From the NCBI GenBank assembly GCA_963575745.1, contig CAUYUJ010022538.1, positions 58,210 to 122,209 on the forward strand: 64,000 bases of DNA, written 5' to 3'. The notes under the pieces are model-generated. The model made no database searches. It was not told where the DNA came from and saw only the letters and a program-made list of their open reading frames with translations. Positions 40,985 to 51,772 of this stretch are shown here, one piece after another. Source of the DNA: Prorocentrum cordatum. Taxonomy: Eukaryota > Sar > Dinophyceae > Prorocentrales > Prorocentraceae. The number at the start of each line of letters is the position of its first letter. Position 1 is the first letter of the stretch. The position numbers and the translations under genes were made by a program.

Positions 40985-41610
40985 CGACTACCCCCCCTCC
41001 TGACCCAAGAGGTCCCCAAGACTGTCCAAGAGGCCCCCGAGACGCCCAAAGAGCGCTCCAAGACGCCGATGATGACAACAAGACAGCCCAAAAAGGCCTC
41101 CAAGTGGCCTCCAAGAGGCCTCACAAGAAGGCCCGAGAGGCCAGAATCCTCAATTTCACTATGGCTTTGGAGGGATTTTGGCCTTGTCGCCTTTTCGGCC
41201 ATCCGATGCTCCAAGACGGCCCAAGAGGCCCCCAAGAGCGCCCCAAGACGGGCCAAGAGGCTTCCAAGAGGGCCCCAAGAGGGCCCAAGAGGGCTCCGAG
41301 ACGGCCCAAGAGGCGCCCAAGACGGCCCAAGACGGCTCAAAGACGGCCCCAGGAGGGGCCCAAGAGGGGGACCACGAACCGAAAACTCCAGCCGTCCGCC
41401 CCAAGAGAGCCCCAGGAGGCCCCGAGAGGCCCCCAAGAGGCCCCCAAGAGGCCCCAAGATGCCGCCAAGAGGCCCCAAGAGGCCCCAGGAGGACCCCAGG
41501 AGGCCCAAAAGAGGCCCCAAAAGAGGCCCCAGAAGTTCAAAAATGTCTCCCAGGCGCCCCCGAACGGCTTCTCAAAAGACCCCAAGAGACCTCCCAAAGA
41601 AGCATCTTGA
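40985..41610 (+). repeat. CCAAGAGGCC-type block with core
   Basis: Long run of CCCAAGAGGCCCCCAAGAG words. Core at 41179-41221 (GGCCTTGTCGCCTTTTCGGC). Long proline/arginine-rich and glycine/leucine-rich ORFs on the two strands are by-products. Confidence 0.85.
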
Positions 41611-41649
41611 CGACGACCCTGTTTGGCCCCAAGAGCAACACAAAATGCC

Positions 41650-41815
41650 AACGAGAGTCTTCCTCCTCCGCCCCGTCCCCTTTCTCCTCCTCCTGCTCCT
41701 CCTCCTCCTCCTCCTCTACCTCCTCCTCCTCCTCCTACTTATCTTCATCCTCCTCCTCTCCTTCTCATTCCTCCTTCCCCCCTCCCCTCCCCCATCCTCA
41801 TCTTCCTCCTCCTCC
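41650..41815. repeat. (CTC)n-rich pyrimidine tract
   Basis: CTCCTCCTGCTCCTCC and TCCTCCTCC runs immediately after the repeat block. Confidence 0.85.
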
Positions 41816-41984
41816 TCGCCGGCGCCACAATGGCCCCGGGCCCACGGCGAAGCAGTAGCGATCATGTAACATGGGCCGGCGGAATGAGCGAAACGATTGA
41901 ATAATACACCAGGGGCGACCTTGAAAAAAATGGAATTGTGGACATTCATTTGTTTGAAAATTCCCGTGCCAAGGGTGTGGGTCA

Positions 41985-43560
41985 GAAGTCTCCTGGATGC
42001 ATGCCATTGTCTGTTGGGATGCCTTTCGGAGCCTTCTTGGCGGCGTCTTGGGAGATTGTTCGGGGCCTGTTAGGGGGCTTGTGGTACCTCCTTGGAGCCT
42101 ACAGGGAGTGTCTGAAGGCATATTGGAGGCGCCTCGAGAGCCTTTGGGAGAACCCTGGGGCCATCTTAGGGTAAAGCGCTCGAAAGGCTTGGGCAGGTCC
42201 CCTCTTGTGGCTCCCTCCTGGCGCGCGCGCTCAACTTCTAGCTATGCTGGACAGTTTAACTCATGGGATCTCGAGTCTGGCCGCCTTCTCCCCAAGAGAG
42301 CACGAAGACGGCCCAAGAGAGTTCCAAGACAGCGTCAGAGAGTTCAACAGCATGCCCGACAAATCTTCGAATTGTGACCCCGAAGTCTTGATGGGGCTCG
42401 GGGTGAAGTTCAAAAAAGGGAATCGCTGGAATTCCCTAGTTTCAAGTCGGGTCTCCTACCATGTAGTGCGCAGGAATAAGGGAGGCTAAGAGGCAGGGGG
42501 TTCCTTGCGGGCTGTTTTTTGGCCTCGTGGGTTTGTTTCTTGGGCCTATCAAAGGTCTGGGGTTTGTTGGGGGCCTCTGGTGGACCCTGCAGGCCTCTCG
42601 TGAGCCTCTTGGGGCATCCTGCTCCGCCCTCGGGCCATTCTTGGGCCTGTCCTGCGGCCCTCCTGGGCCGTCTTGGGCGCCCCTTGGGCAGTCTTGAGCT
42701 ATCTGGGGCCGTCTTGGGCCCTCTTGGGGGTTTCTTCTTGGGCCGTCTTGGGGTGGTCTTGGGAGGCCTCTTCGGCTGCCTTGGAGCGTTGGAAGCTTGA
42801 AAACGCGAGAAGGCCAACCACCTTGGAACCAAACAATGCAAATCAACGATTCGGGTATCGGTCGGGCTCTCTCGGGACGTCACTTGGAGCTCTCTTGGGT
42901 GAGTTTTCGGGCCTCGTAGGGCCTTTTTGGGTGACTCTCATGGGTCTGGGGTTTGTTGGAGGCCTCTGGCGGGTCCTGGATGCTTCTCGGGGGCCTCTGG
43001 GGGCCTCCTGCTCCCGCCCTCGGGCCCATTTTGAGCGGTCCTGGGGCGCTCTTGAGCCGTCTTGGGCGCCTCTTGGGCAATTTTGAAGGTCTCTGCGACC
43101 GTTTTGGGCTTGGAGCGGTTGTGGGGGCCTCTTCGGCTGCCTTGGAGCGTTGGAAGCTCGACAACGCGAGAAGGCTAAACGCTTCAAAAAGCAAACGACA
43201 ATGTAACGATGTTACCCTCTTCGGGCTCTCTCGGGATGGCTCTCGGAGCTATCGTGGGCTAGTTGTCGGGCCTCGTGGGGCCTTTTGGGTGACTCTCATG
43301 GGTCTGGGGTCTGTTGGAGGCCTCTGGGGGATCCTGGAGGCCTCTCGGGGGCCTCTTGGGGCCTCCTGCTTCGCCCTCGACCCTCTTTTGAGCGGTCCTA
43401 GGGCGCTCGTGGCCCGGCCCGTCTTGTGCGCCTCTTGGGCAGTCTTGAGGCTCTCTGGGGCCGTCTTGGGCTCTCTTGGGGGCCTCTTCGGCCGTCTTGG
43501 GGCGGTCTTGGGAGCATCTTCGGCTGTCTTGGTTGGAAGCTCCAAAAGGGAGAAGGCCAA
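41985..43560 (-). repeat. CCAAGACGGCC-type blocks, inverted, three with conserved core
   Basis: GGCCGTCTTGGG and GGGGGCCTCTTGGG words in successive blocks (41985-42180, 42495-42770, 42880-43135, 43205-43515). Cores at 42775-42818, 43136-43178 and 43515-43562 contain GAAGCTTGAAAACGCGAGAA or close variants. Together with 40985-41610 this makes a large inverted arrangement around the CTC tract. 42180-42490 is a non-repeat interval with no gene. Confidence 0.8.
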
Positions 43561-43639
43561 CAACTCCTTAGAAATTAACCTGGCGAAGGACCCAACCACA
43601 TGTAGTTGTGAGTACCGCAATTCTGCATATCTTCTTTGG

Positions 43640-45312
43640 TGTTCCTTATGGGGCCACGAAGCGTTGTACTGGGTGTGTGATACGCAGGGAACAAGGGCTG
43701 TGCTGGGTGGTGGCTGACGCATGCGGGCGGTGCCACTGGGGCCTTCGGTGGAGCTCCCTATGGGGCCACGAAACGCTGTACTGGGTGGGCGAAACGGAGG
43801 GAGCAAAGGCTGTGCTGGGTGGTGGCGGACGCATGCGGGCGGTGCCATTGGGACCTTCGGTGGAGTTCCCTATGGGGCCACGAAACGCTCTACTGGATGG
43901 GTGAAACGCAGAGAGCAAGGGCTGTGCTGGGTGGTGGCTGACGCATGCGGGCGGTGCCACGGGGACCTTCGGTGGAAATCCTTATGGAACAACGAAGCGC
44001 TCTACTGGGAGTGCGAAACGCAAGGAGCAAGGGCTGTGCTGGGCGGTGGCCGGCGCATGCGGGCGGTGCCACTGGGACCTTCGGTGGAGCTCCCTATGGG
44101 GCCACGAATCGCTGTAATGGATGGGTGAAGCGCAGGGAGGAGGGGGAGGAGGGCCACGAAACGCTGTACTGGGTGGGGGGGACGCATACGGACGGTAGAC
44201 CTGGAACCTTCGGTGGAGCTCCCTATGGGGCCACGAAGCGCTGCACTGGGTGAGTGAAACGCAGGGAGGAGAGGGAGGACGGCCACGAAACGCTGTACTG
44301 GGTGGGGGGGGACGCATGCGAGCGGTAGACCTGGAACCTTCGGTGGAGCTCCCTATGGGGCCACGAAGCGCTGTACTGGGTGGGTGAAACGCCAAGAGGA
44401 GAGGGAGGAGGGCCACAAAACGCTGTACTGGGTGGGGGGGACGCATGCGAACGGTAAACCGGGAAGCTTCGGCGGAGCTCCCTATGGGGCCACGAAAACA
44501 TGTATTGGGTGGGTGAAGCGCAGGGAGGAGGGAGAGGAGGGCCACGAAACGTTGTAGTGGGCGGGGGGGACGCATGCGAGCGGTAGACCTAAAACCTTCG
44601 GTGGAGCTCCCTATGGGGCCACGAAGCGCTGTACTGGGTGGGTGAAACCAGGGAGGAGGGGGAGGAGGGCCACGAAACATTGTACTGTGCGGGAGAGAGG
44701 GACGCATGCAGACGGTAGACCTGGAACCTTCGGTGGAGCTCCCTATGGGGCCACGGAGCGCTGTCTTCGGCGTGGGGGACGCATGCGGGCACCCCCACTG
44801 GGGCCTTTTGTGGAATTCCGGATGGGGCCACGAAACTCTGTGCTGGGCGTGGGGGACGCATGCGCCTCCCCCCATTGGGGCCTTCGGTGGAGCTCCCAAT
44901 GGGGCCACAAAGCGCTGTGCTGGGCGTGAGGGCGCATGCGCCCCCCACTGGGGCCTTCGGTGGAGCTCCCAATGGGGCCCCGAAGCGCTGTGCTGGGCGA
45001 GGGGGACGCATGCGCCCCCCCCCCTTGGGGCCTTCGGTGGAGCTCCCGATGGGGCAACAAAACGCTGTGCTGGGCGTGGGGGGCGCGTGCGCCCCCCACC
45101 ACTGGGGCCGTTGGTGGAGCGCCCTATGGGGCCACGAAGCGTTGTCCTGAGCGTGGGGGACGCATGCGCCCCCCCCTCCCCCCCCACCCCACTGGGGCCT
45201 TCGGTGGAGCTCCCTATGGGGCCACGAAACGAATCAGCCATGTCGATGCCGATGATGCCGATGAGAATCATGATGGTGATTGTGATGGTGATGGTGATGG
45301 TGATGGTGATGG

Positions 45313-45353
<41 letters not shown>

Positions 45354-47850
45354 GGAGGAGGGGGCGAGATGAGACGTGCGGAGAGCAAAGGCAAGGATGG
45401 GGGAGGAGGGAGGAGGAGAAGAGGAGGAGGAAGGAGGAGGTGGGACGGGGGGCGCTGTCTCTTCAAAAAGAGGACCCAACACCACAGGATGGTTGGGAAT
45501 TCGCCTGGCTAAGGACCCAGTCATATGCTGTTGTGAATACCGTCGTTGTGAGCACCGCATTCGGTGGCACTCTCTATGGGCCAGAACACGCTGTCCTGGG
45601 TGGGGGAGACGCATGCGAACTGTGCCACTGGGACTTCGGTGGGGCTCCCTATGGAGCTACGAAGCACTGTCCTGTGTGGGGGGGGGCGCAATGCGCCCCC
45701 CCCCCACTCGGGCCTTCGGTGGGGCTCCCTCTGAAGCTGCGAAGCGCTGTCGTGGGCGGGGGAGACGCACGCGCCCCCCCCCCGTCCCCCGCCCCACCCC
45801 ACCCCACCCCACACTGGGGCCTCAGGTGGAGCTCCCGATGGGGCCCCGAAGCGCTGCCCTGGGCGTGGGCCACTGGGGCCTTCGGTGGAGCTCCTGGCGG
45901 GGCCACGAAACGCTGTGGGGGACGCATGTGCCCCCCCCCCTCTGGGGCCTTCGGTGGAGCTCCCAATGGGGCCACGAAGCGCTGTCCTGGGCGTGGGGGA
46001 CGCATGTGGCCCCCTCCCCACTGCGGCCTTCGGTTGAGCTCCCCGTGGGGCCACGAAACGCTGTGCTGGGCGTGGGGGGCGCATGTGCCCCCCCCACTGG
46101 GGCCTTCTGTGGGGTTCCCTACGGGACCGCGAAACGCTGTCCTGGGCGTGGGGTGCGATGCTCACCCCCCCCCCCCCCCCCCCCCGCACGGGGGCCTTCG
46201 GTGGAGCTCCCGATGGGGCCATGAAAGCTGTCCTGGGCGGGGGGGGCGCATGTGCCCCCCCCCCCCCCCACTGGGGCCTTCGGTGGAGCTCCCTATGGGG
46301 CCACGAAACGAATCAGCCATGGCGACGCCGACGCTGACAATGATGGTGGTGATTATGGTGGTGATGATGATGCTGATGATGATGATGATGATGATGATGA
46401 GGAGGAGGAGGGGGTGAGCTGAGACATGCGCAGAGCAAAGGCAAGGATGGGGCAGGAGGGAGGACCATATGGTGCCTTCGGTGGAGCTCCCTATGGGGCC
46501 CCGAAGCGCTGCGCTGGGCGTGGGGGGCGCATGCGGCCCCCTCCACTTGGGCCGCCGGGCCCCCTATGGGGCCGCGAAGCGTTGCCCTGGGCGTGAGGGG
46601 CGCATGCGCCCCCCCCCCCCCCGGGGGCCTTCGGTTAGCTCTTCGTGGGGCAACGAAACATTATGCTGGGCGTGGGGGGCGCATGCGCCCCCCCCCTGGG
46701 GCCTTCGGTGGAGCTCCCTATGGGGCTATGAAGCGCGGTCCTGGGCATGGGGGCCGCGCCCCCCCCCCCCCCCCACCCCACACTGGGGCCTTCTGTAGGG
46801 CTCCCTTCTGGGGCCACGAAACGAATCAGCCATGGCGATGCCGGTGATGACGATGATGGTGATGGCGATGGCGATGGTGATGGTGATGATGGTGATGGTG
46901 ATGAAGATGATGATGATGGCGATGGGAGGAGGGGGTGAGCCGAGACACGCGGAGAGCAAAGGCAAGGATGGGGGAGGAGGGAGGAGGGGGAGAGGAGGAA
47001 GGAGGAGGTGGGACGCGGGGCGCTGTCTCTTCAAAACGAGGACCCAACGCCACAGGATGGTTGGGACAAAAATTTGCCTGGCGAAGGACCCAACCATATG
47101 CAGTTGTGAATACCGTCGTTGGGAGTGTCGCATTTGAGGGTACTCTAGAAAACGCTGCCCTGGGTCGGGGAGGCGCATGCAAACACCCCCTCTGGGGCCT
47201 TCGGTGGGGCCCCCTATGGGGCTACAAAGCGCTGTCTTGGGTGGGGGAGACGCCCCCCCCCCCACTGGGGCCTTCGGTGGAGCTCCCTATGGGGCCGCGA
47301 AACGCTGTCCTGGGCGTGGGGGGCGCATGCGCCCCCCCCCCACTGGGGCCTTCGGTGGGGCTCCCTAGGGCGCTACGAAACGCCGCCCTAGGCGCGGGGG
47401 GCGCATGTGCCCCCCCCCCCCGCCGGGGCCTTCGGTAGAGCTCCCTATGGGGCAACGAAACATTGTCCTGGGCGTGGGGGGCGCATGTGCCCTCCCCCGC
47501 TGGGGCCTTCGGTGGAGCTCCCTATGGGGCAACGAAACGCTGTGCTGGGCGTGGGGGCGCATGCGCCCCCCCCCCCCACTGGGGCCTTCGGTGGAGCTCC
47601 CTGTTGGGCCACGAAACGCTGTCCTGGGCGTGGGGGGAACATGTGCCCCCCCCCACTGGGGCCTTCGGTGGAGCTCCCTATGGGGCCATGAAACGCTGTC
47701 CTGGGCGTGGGGGACGCAGGTGCCCCCCCACTGGGGCCTTCGGTTGAGCTCCCTATGGGGCCATGAAGCGCTGTCCTGGGCGTGGGGGGCGCATGTCCCC
47801 CCCCCGCACTGGGGCCTTCGTTGGAGCTCCCTATGGAACCACGAAGCGAA
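43640..47850. repeat. ~4.2-kb megasatellite with higher-order structure
   Basis: Units built on CCTTCGGTGGAGCTCCCTAT, GGGGCCACGAAACGCTGT and GGGGGACGCATGCG. Spacing between CCTTCGG anchors is about 112 bp (43741-44076), then about 130 bp (44206-44727), then about 75-90 bp (from 44800). A spacer with a (GAT)n tract, GGAGAGCAAAGGCAAGGATG and GGACCCAACNCCACAGGATG recurs, fully or in part, near 45240-45590, 46310-46470 and 46830-47150, giving higher-order repeats. C runs are long and variable. Open frames of nearly 500 codons occur on both strands, but they simply translate the unit. Confidence 0.9.
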
Positions 47851-47985
47851 TCAGCCATGGCGATGCCGATGATGTAGAAGATGGCGATGATGACGATGAT
47901 AATGATGATGATGATGGTGATGATGAGGGTGATGAAAATGATGATGAAGATGGTGATGATGACGATGATGATGATGATGATCGCA
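47850..47985. repeat. (GAT)n microsatellite
   Basis: GATGATGATAATGATG-type run ending the megasatellite. Confidence 0.9.
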
Positions 47986-47989
47986 CAGC

Positions 47990-48484
47990 CCCATCACGCG
48001 CCGAGGTCCGCGTCAGCTGGTGCGGCTACATGATGCATTGGCGACGGGCAGACGATTCAATTGAATGTCAGCAAATTGGGTGGCAATGATAATCGGTCTC
48101 CTCATATATGAGGCCAGCGCCGCCGAGTGCGAAGAAGGGGTGGCCAGGGAAGTGAGAGCGAAGAAGCTCAATCCTTCGAACACTGGCCGTGTGACAGCAC
48201 GGGCATTCCCAGTCTAGGCGCCAGGGGTCTCCAGTCCTACATTTTGGGCAAACGGCCAATTCAGGATGTGGCAGTGCGAATAATTTACTAATGTCGGCCG
48301 TTATGGAAGAGGCTTCGTCCGCGAAGTGCACGGACGCAGTAGCATGATGCACATCAGTGCTATAAATTCTACATGGGCGCCCTTCCCGATCAACCGCAAA
48401 GTGTCCAACTGCGTCGACGCAAGAAGCGTAATAATCAAGAAACTTATTATGTGCAATCTCCGCTGCAATAGAGACGGCGCGCGC
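47990..48484. other. no firm gene
   Basis: On the minus strand, 48352-48068 reads as a short frame with a possible zinc ribbon (CPKCRTGDPWRLDWECPCC, two CX2C pairs). It could be a small exon or part of the retroposed sequence next to it; not enough evidence to call a gene. Confidence 0.35.
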
Positions 48485-49486
48485 TCAAGCACAACGAACG
48501 CGACACTTATAGAAAGCTGGAAATCTACCATACACGCGATCCCAGCAACGGGAGGGAAGCGAGAGCCAAGAGGAGGCGAGTGCGTCAGCAACGAAATCAG
48601 CAGCACATGGCGGCTCAGGGCATTCACTCACTGCAGCAGCGTCTCCAGCATCATCTTGAGGCCGAGCGTGAGCGCCGACCTCACCGCGATCATGGCCTGC
48701 GGACATGATGTTCAAAGTCTTGAGGACTTCGCTCATGGCTTGGCTAAGCATGCGCTCCACGTTGTCCACAGTGACGATCTCCTGCGTGTTGACCGCTGGC
48801 GCCAGTGATTCAACCCGCTGAGGTTCACGAAAAACCCGCCGTGCCGGAAAGCCGGAAGGCCACGAGGCTGTTGGGCATGGCCAGCGAGTTGGAGTGAGCG
48901 TACACGCCAGTGAGATGCTGGGAAATGGCGGCACCACAGGCAGGGCAGGACAAAGTTGGTCTCTCCAGGGCGAACTGGCGGCACCACAGGAAGGGCATGA
49001 CATAGCCGTTGATCTTCAGGGCGAACAGGAACCCGAGAACACGACGGCAGTGCAGCACGCTCTTCAAACACTGGTAAGCAGGTGCGGCTGGCCCAGTTGT
49101 GCCGCGCGCGATCTCCTTGACGACGACAACGTAGAGCTTCCCGGAATACATGAGGTGGCAGGTGAGGCCGCGCGGCGCGCGCCGCCTGCTTCGCGAAGTG
49201 GAAGGGGGCACCGGCGATGCGCGAGTGATCGAAATGCAGCTGCATTGACTTGGCTTGAGCCTTCGCCCTGTCGGCAAAGTCGGCACGGGCCGCGATGAAG
49301 ACCTGGTCACTGCGAGGTCGTGGCGCGAGGAAGCCTCGCAGGGCTGCACGCTCGCGCCGCTCGTGGAGCTCGGGGAGAGAATGCTTGCCGACCATGCGAT
49401 ACTATGTGGGCATGTGCGCAACTCGAGGTTGTGGCGCACCCAGGGAGCAGAAAAAACAAACAAACGAATGCGCGCCTCCTGTCGGC
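48485..49486 (-). pseudogene. SL-headed retropseudogene, function unknown
   Basis: Directly after the spliced-leader copy on the minus strand, an ATG at 49395 opens a protein-like frame (MVGKHSLPELHERRERAAL; ADFADRAKAQAKSMQLHFDH). The protein-like reading then shifts to another frame near 49190 (LMYSGKLYVVVVKEIARG; CLKSVLHCRRVLGFLFALK) and, around 48800, to a third (TQEIVTVDNVERMLSQAM). A GGCGGCACCACAGG-containing segment is locally duplicated (48930-48990). Leader, 5' UTR-like stretch and frameshifted body indicate a decayed cDNA insertion. CPACGAAI-type cysteines suggest a zinc-binding piece, but no family is recognised. Confidence 0.6.
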
Positions 49487-49508
49487 CTTGAGCCAAAATG
49501 GCTACGGC
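49487..49508 (-). ncRNA. relict dinoflagellate spliced leader, perfect 22-nt match
   Basis: On the minus strand the sequence matches the full 22-nt dinoflagellate spliced leader with D=G, ending in TTTTGGCTCAAG. It is followed by a non-SL sequence and then the retropseudogene ATG 90 bases downstream, so it is the fossil cap of a reverse-transcribed mRNA, not an SL RNA gene. Confidence 0.9.
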
Positions 49509-49509
49509 T

Positions 49510-50358
49510 TGATGATGAAGATGATTTTTTCCAACGGGACCGATGGCAATGAGGGATGACAATCGGTGCAGTGAGTCCAGTCCTGGCAACGGGCGCATTC
49601 GAAGCCGAACCAACTCAGAGGTTGGGCGCCTTAAAGGTCGCTCTGCAAAAAGTTAGGCCCAGTAAGAAATGAATACCAAGAAATAAAATTAGCACAACAA
49701 AATAAATTAAAAGCCCAAAGAGTGCATACCCTGAGAGAGGGGGAGGGTCGATCAGAAGCTAAACCCGTGGCCAGGCGACGACCAAGGAAAACGGACCCTG
49801 CCCAATCAAAATCTCTCTCAAGAGAGCACGCGGGGCCTTGCGGTACTTCATCGGGAACCTGGCGGCAACAAAAATAAAAAAGAGTTATCGGCGGCCAATG
49901 CAGCTGAAGCAAGGCTTGCCACTTGCAACAGCCAGTGGACGCCGTCAGAAGCACTGAATGGGAAACACCGGGCAGAGCGTAGGACCCCGAGAGGAGCACA
50001 GAGAGCGGCTGTCGGGGAACCCCAACAAGGGCTTCAGCAGAGAGCGATGCAAAGTCCGCTGCCCCCAGAGGGGCACGATGAAGAGAGCAGCACCGAGACG
50101 GCAGAAAGGCACATGTACAGCATAAAACTCCGCTGGCCCCGAGAAGGGCGGTGGGCCGCTGGCCCCAGGGGGGCAAAGGTTATATGAGACAGCTAACAGG
50201 AAGACGCAGCCCAGGCACGGGCAACCTCCGGATGCCGCAGGGTGCGCAAGCGAATGCGGCCTTTGAGAAAATCCTTCGGCGGCTGCCTTGCCCCCTCACG
50301 AAAACTGGCCTGGGCGAAAATGAATCCGTCCAGAAGGCTCGCACACATTAAACGCTGC
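49510..50358. other. no recognisable gene
   Basis: Mixed sequence with overlapping minus-strand frames, none with a family motif; an A-rich stretch (AGAAATAAAATTAGCACAAC) near 49680. It lies between the retropseudogene and the LINE fragment and could be the LINE 3' UTR. Confidence 0.4.
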
Positions 50359-51086
50359 TCAAAGAACGGGGGGGGGGGGGGCGATTAAAGTTAAACGTCG
50401 GAACCAGGACACTTCGCTAAAAAAAGGCTGGGGGCAGGGGGCGGGAGCTAAACTCAGGCGTCGAAATTCAGGACATACGGCATAGTGCCCCATTGAGTCA
50501 TTGGCCCCAGGGGCTCCACAGTTCCCGCAGCATCCTTCAGGCCCACGATGAAATCTGGCACTGGTGCAGACACCCCTGGCCAGGACACGTGAGACAGCGA
50601 GTCCCAGGTAGAGAGAACTTTCCTTGCATACCTTGCGGACAACCTGAACAGCAGCCGAGACCTGGGCGACAGAGACCCCAGGGACCCATCGGACCACCCG
50701 GGCGCGGAGACAGCGGATCGGAGAGATCGGAGGAGCACGGGCCCGAAGGATTCGCGTGAGCTTCTTTTGAAACCCCGAAGCCTGAAGGAAGCCAGTGCAC
50801 AGATGGATGTGCTCATTCCACGTGTCAATGAGAGACCGACAGAACGTGTGCTGCCACCACGGGCGCCGCATCCGAGCAGGGTGCAATTCGTCTTCCTGGG
50901 AAAGACCAAGAATCAGACCACGGATCTTCGGGAATGCAGCACTGTTGTGGGCAAGACGAACCTGTGTAGCAATGCCAGTCTGCGCCAGATCAGGGAACTC
51001 CAACGATAGGCCGAGGTCGCGCATCCAGGTCCTGGTACACATCAGTCTGTTGAAGGCAAACCGAGGACCCGCCATAGGCTTCCCGG
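50359..51086 (-). pseudogene. 3' fragment of a LINE-type reverse transcriptase
   Basis: Minus-strand frame of about 240 codons reading FNRLMCTRTWMRDLG at its start and ending with a zinc-knuckle-like CCGNCGAPGANDSMGHYAVC (CX2C..HX3C). This is the layout of the region after the RT palm in dinoflagellate LINEs. The RT catalytic part is missing: the homology stops abruptly at 51086, where duplication copy 2 begins. The zinc motif is similar in form to that in the LINE at 9980-14200, but the protein is not a close copy. Confidence 0.65.
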
Positions 51087-51614
51087 ACCGCACCAGGAGG
51101 TCACTCCGGCGAAACACCTCTCTAGAGCGCAGTCGACCCTGCTGATTCTCCTCCTTGCCTCCACCTTGACGGCGCGCGCGAGGAGGTGGCGCCAGGGGGC
51201 GGGGGAGCACCCAAGAAGCAAGGGGGCACCTTAGAGTCAGAAGCCTTCTCAGAAACCTCTGGGCCCTTCTAAGGCCCCTGCCTTCTAAGAAGCCCCTGGG
51301 CCTTGTAAAGAGGCACTCTGATGTGTACCTAATCGATACCCTGGCGTCGAAAGATCCCCGGGGGGCGGGCATGGGGAACTTGGGAGTCCCAAACCGGTGC
51401 GGTGACAGATAGCGCGGAGACCTCGAAGTCCCCACAGACCTCACCGCACGACCCGTCACGGCACCGATTCCTGGGGCTGGATCTACCCTGGGGCCCAAGG
51501 GATCGGCGGCCTCGTTTTCACAAGCCAAGACCTGTAGACGGGAATCTACCTGGGACGGACCGTCAGCAGCTGGGGCTCCGTACCGGTGATGCTCAGAACG
51601 TGGGCATCCACATT

Positions 51615-51772
51615 AACATGAGCTTTCGGGATCCCTCGCTCAGATGTCTTCGGCCGGCGCTGGACCCCCCTGCCCCAGCGCGCGGAGCGCGCCTGTGGCG
51701 ACGCAGAAGGCGCTGTCAAGGGGACACATCGCCGATCCACGAGATCCGCGCCGACATCCGAGTGTTTATGGT
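51615..51772 (-). mobile_element. introner-like TIR element (copy in duplication 2)
   Basis: Same sequence as 4030-4187, including the GCGCGCGGAGCGCGC hairpin and the right end GAGATCCGCGCCGACATC. Left boundary approximate. Confidence 0.5.

Noticed and set aside
43982-46417. Open frames of nearly 500 codons on both strands
   Set aside because: They translate the megasatellite unit; the same repeat stays open in several frames, and no domain or codon preference is visible.
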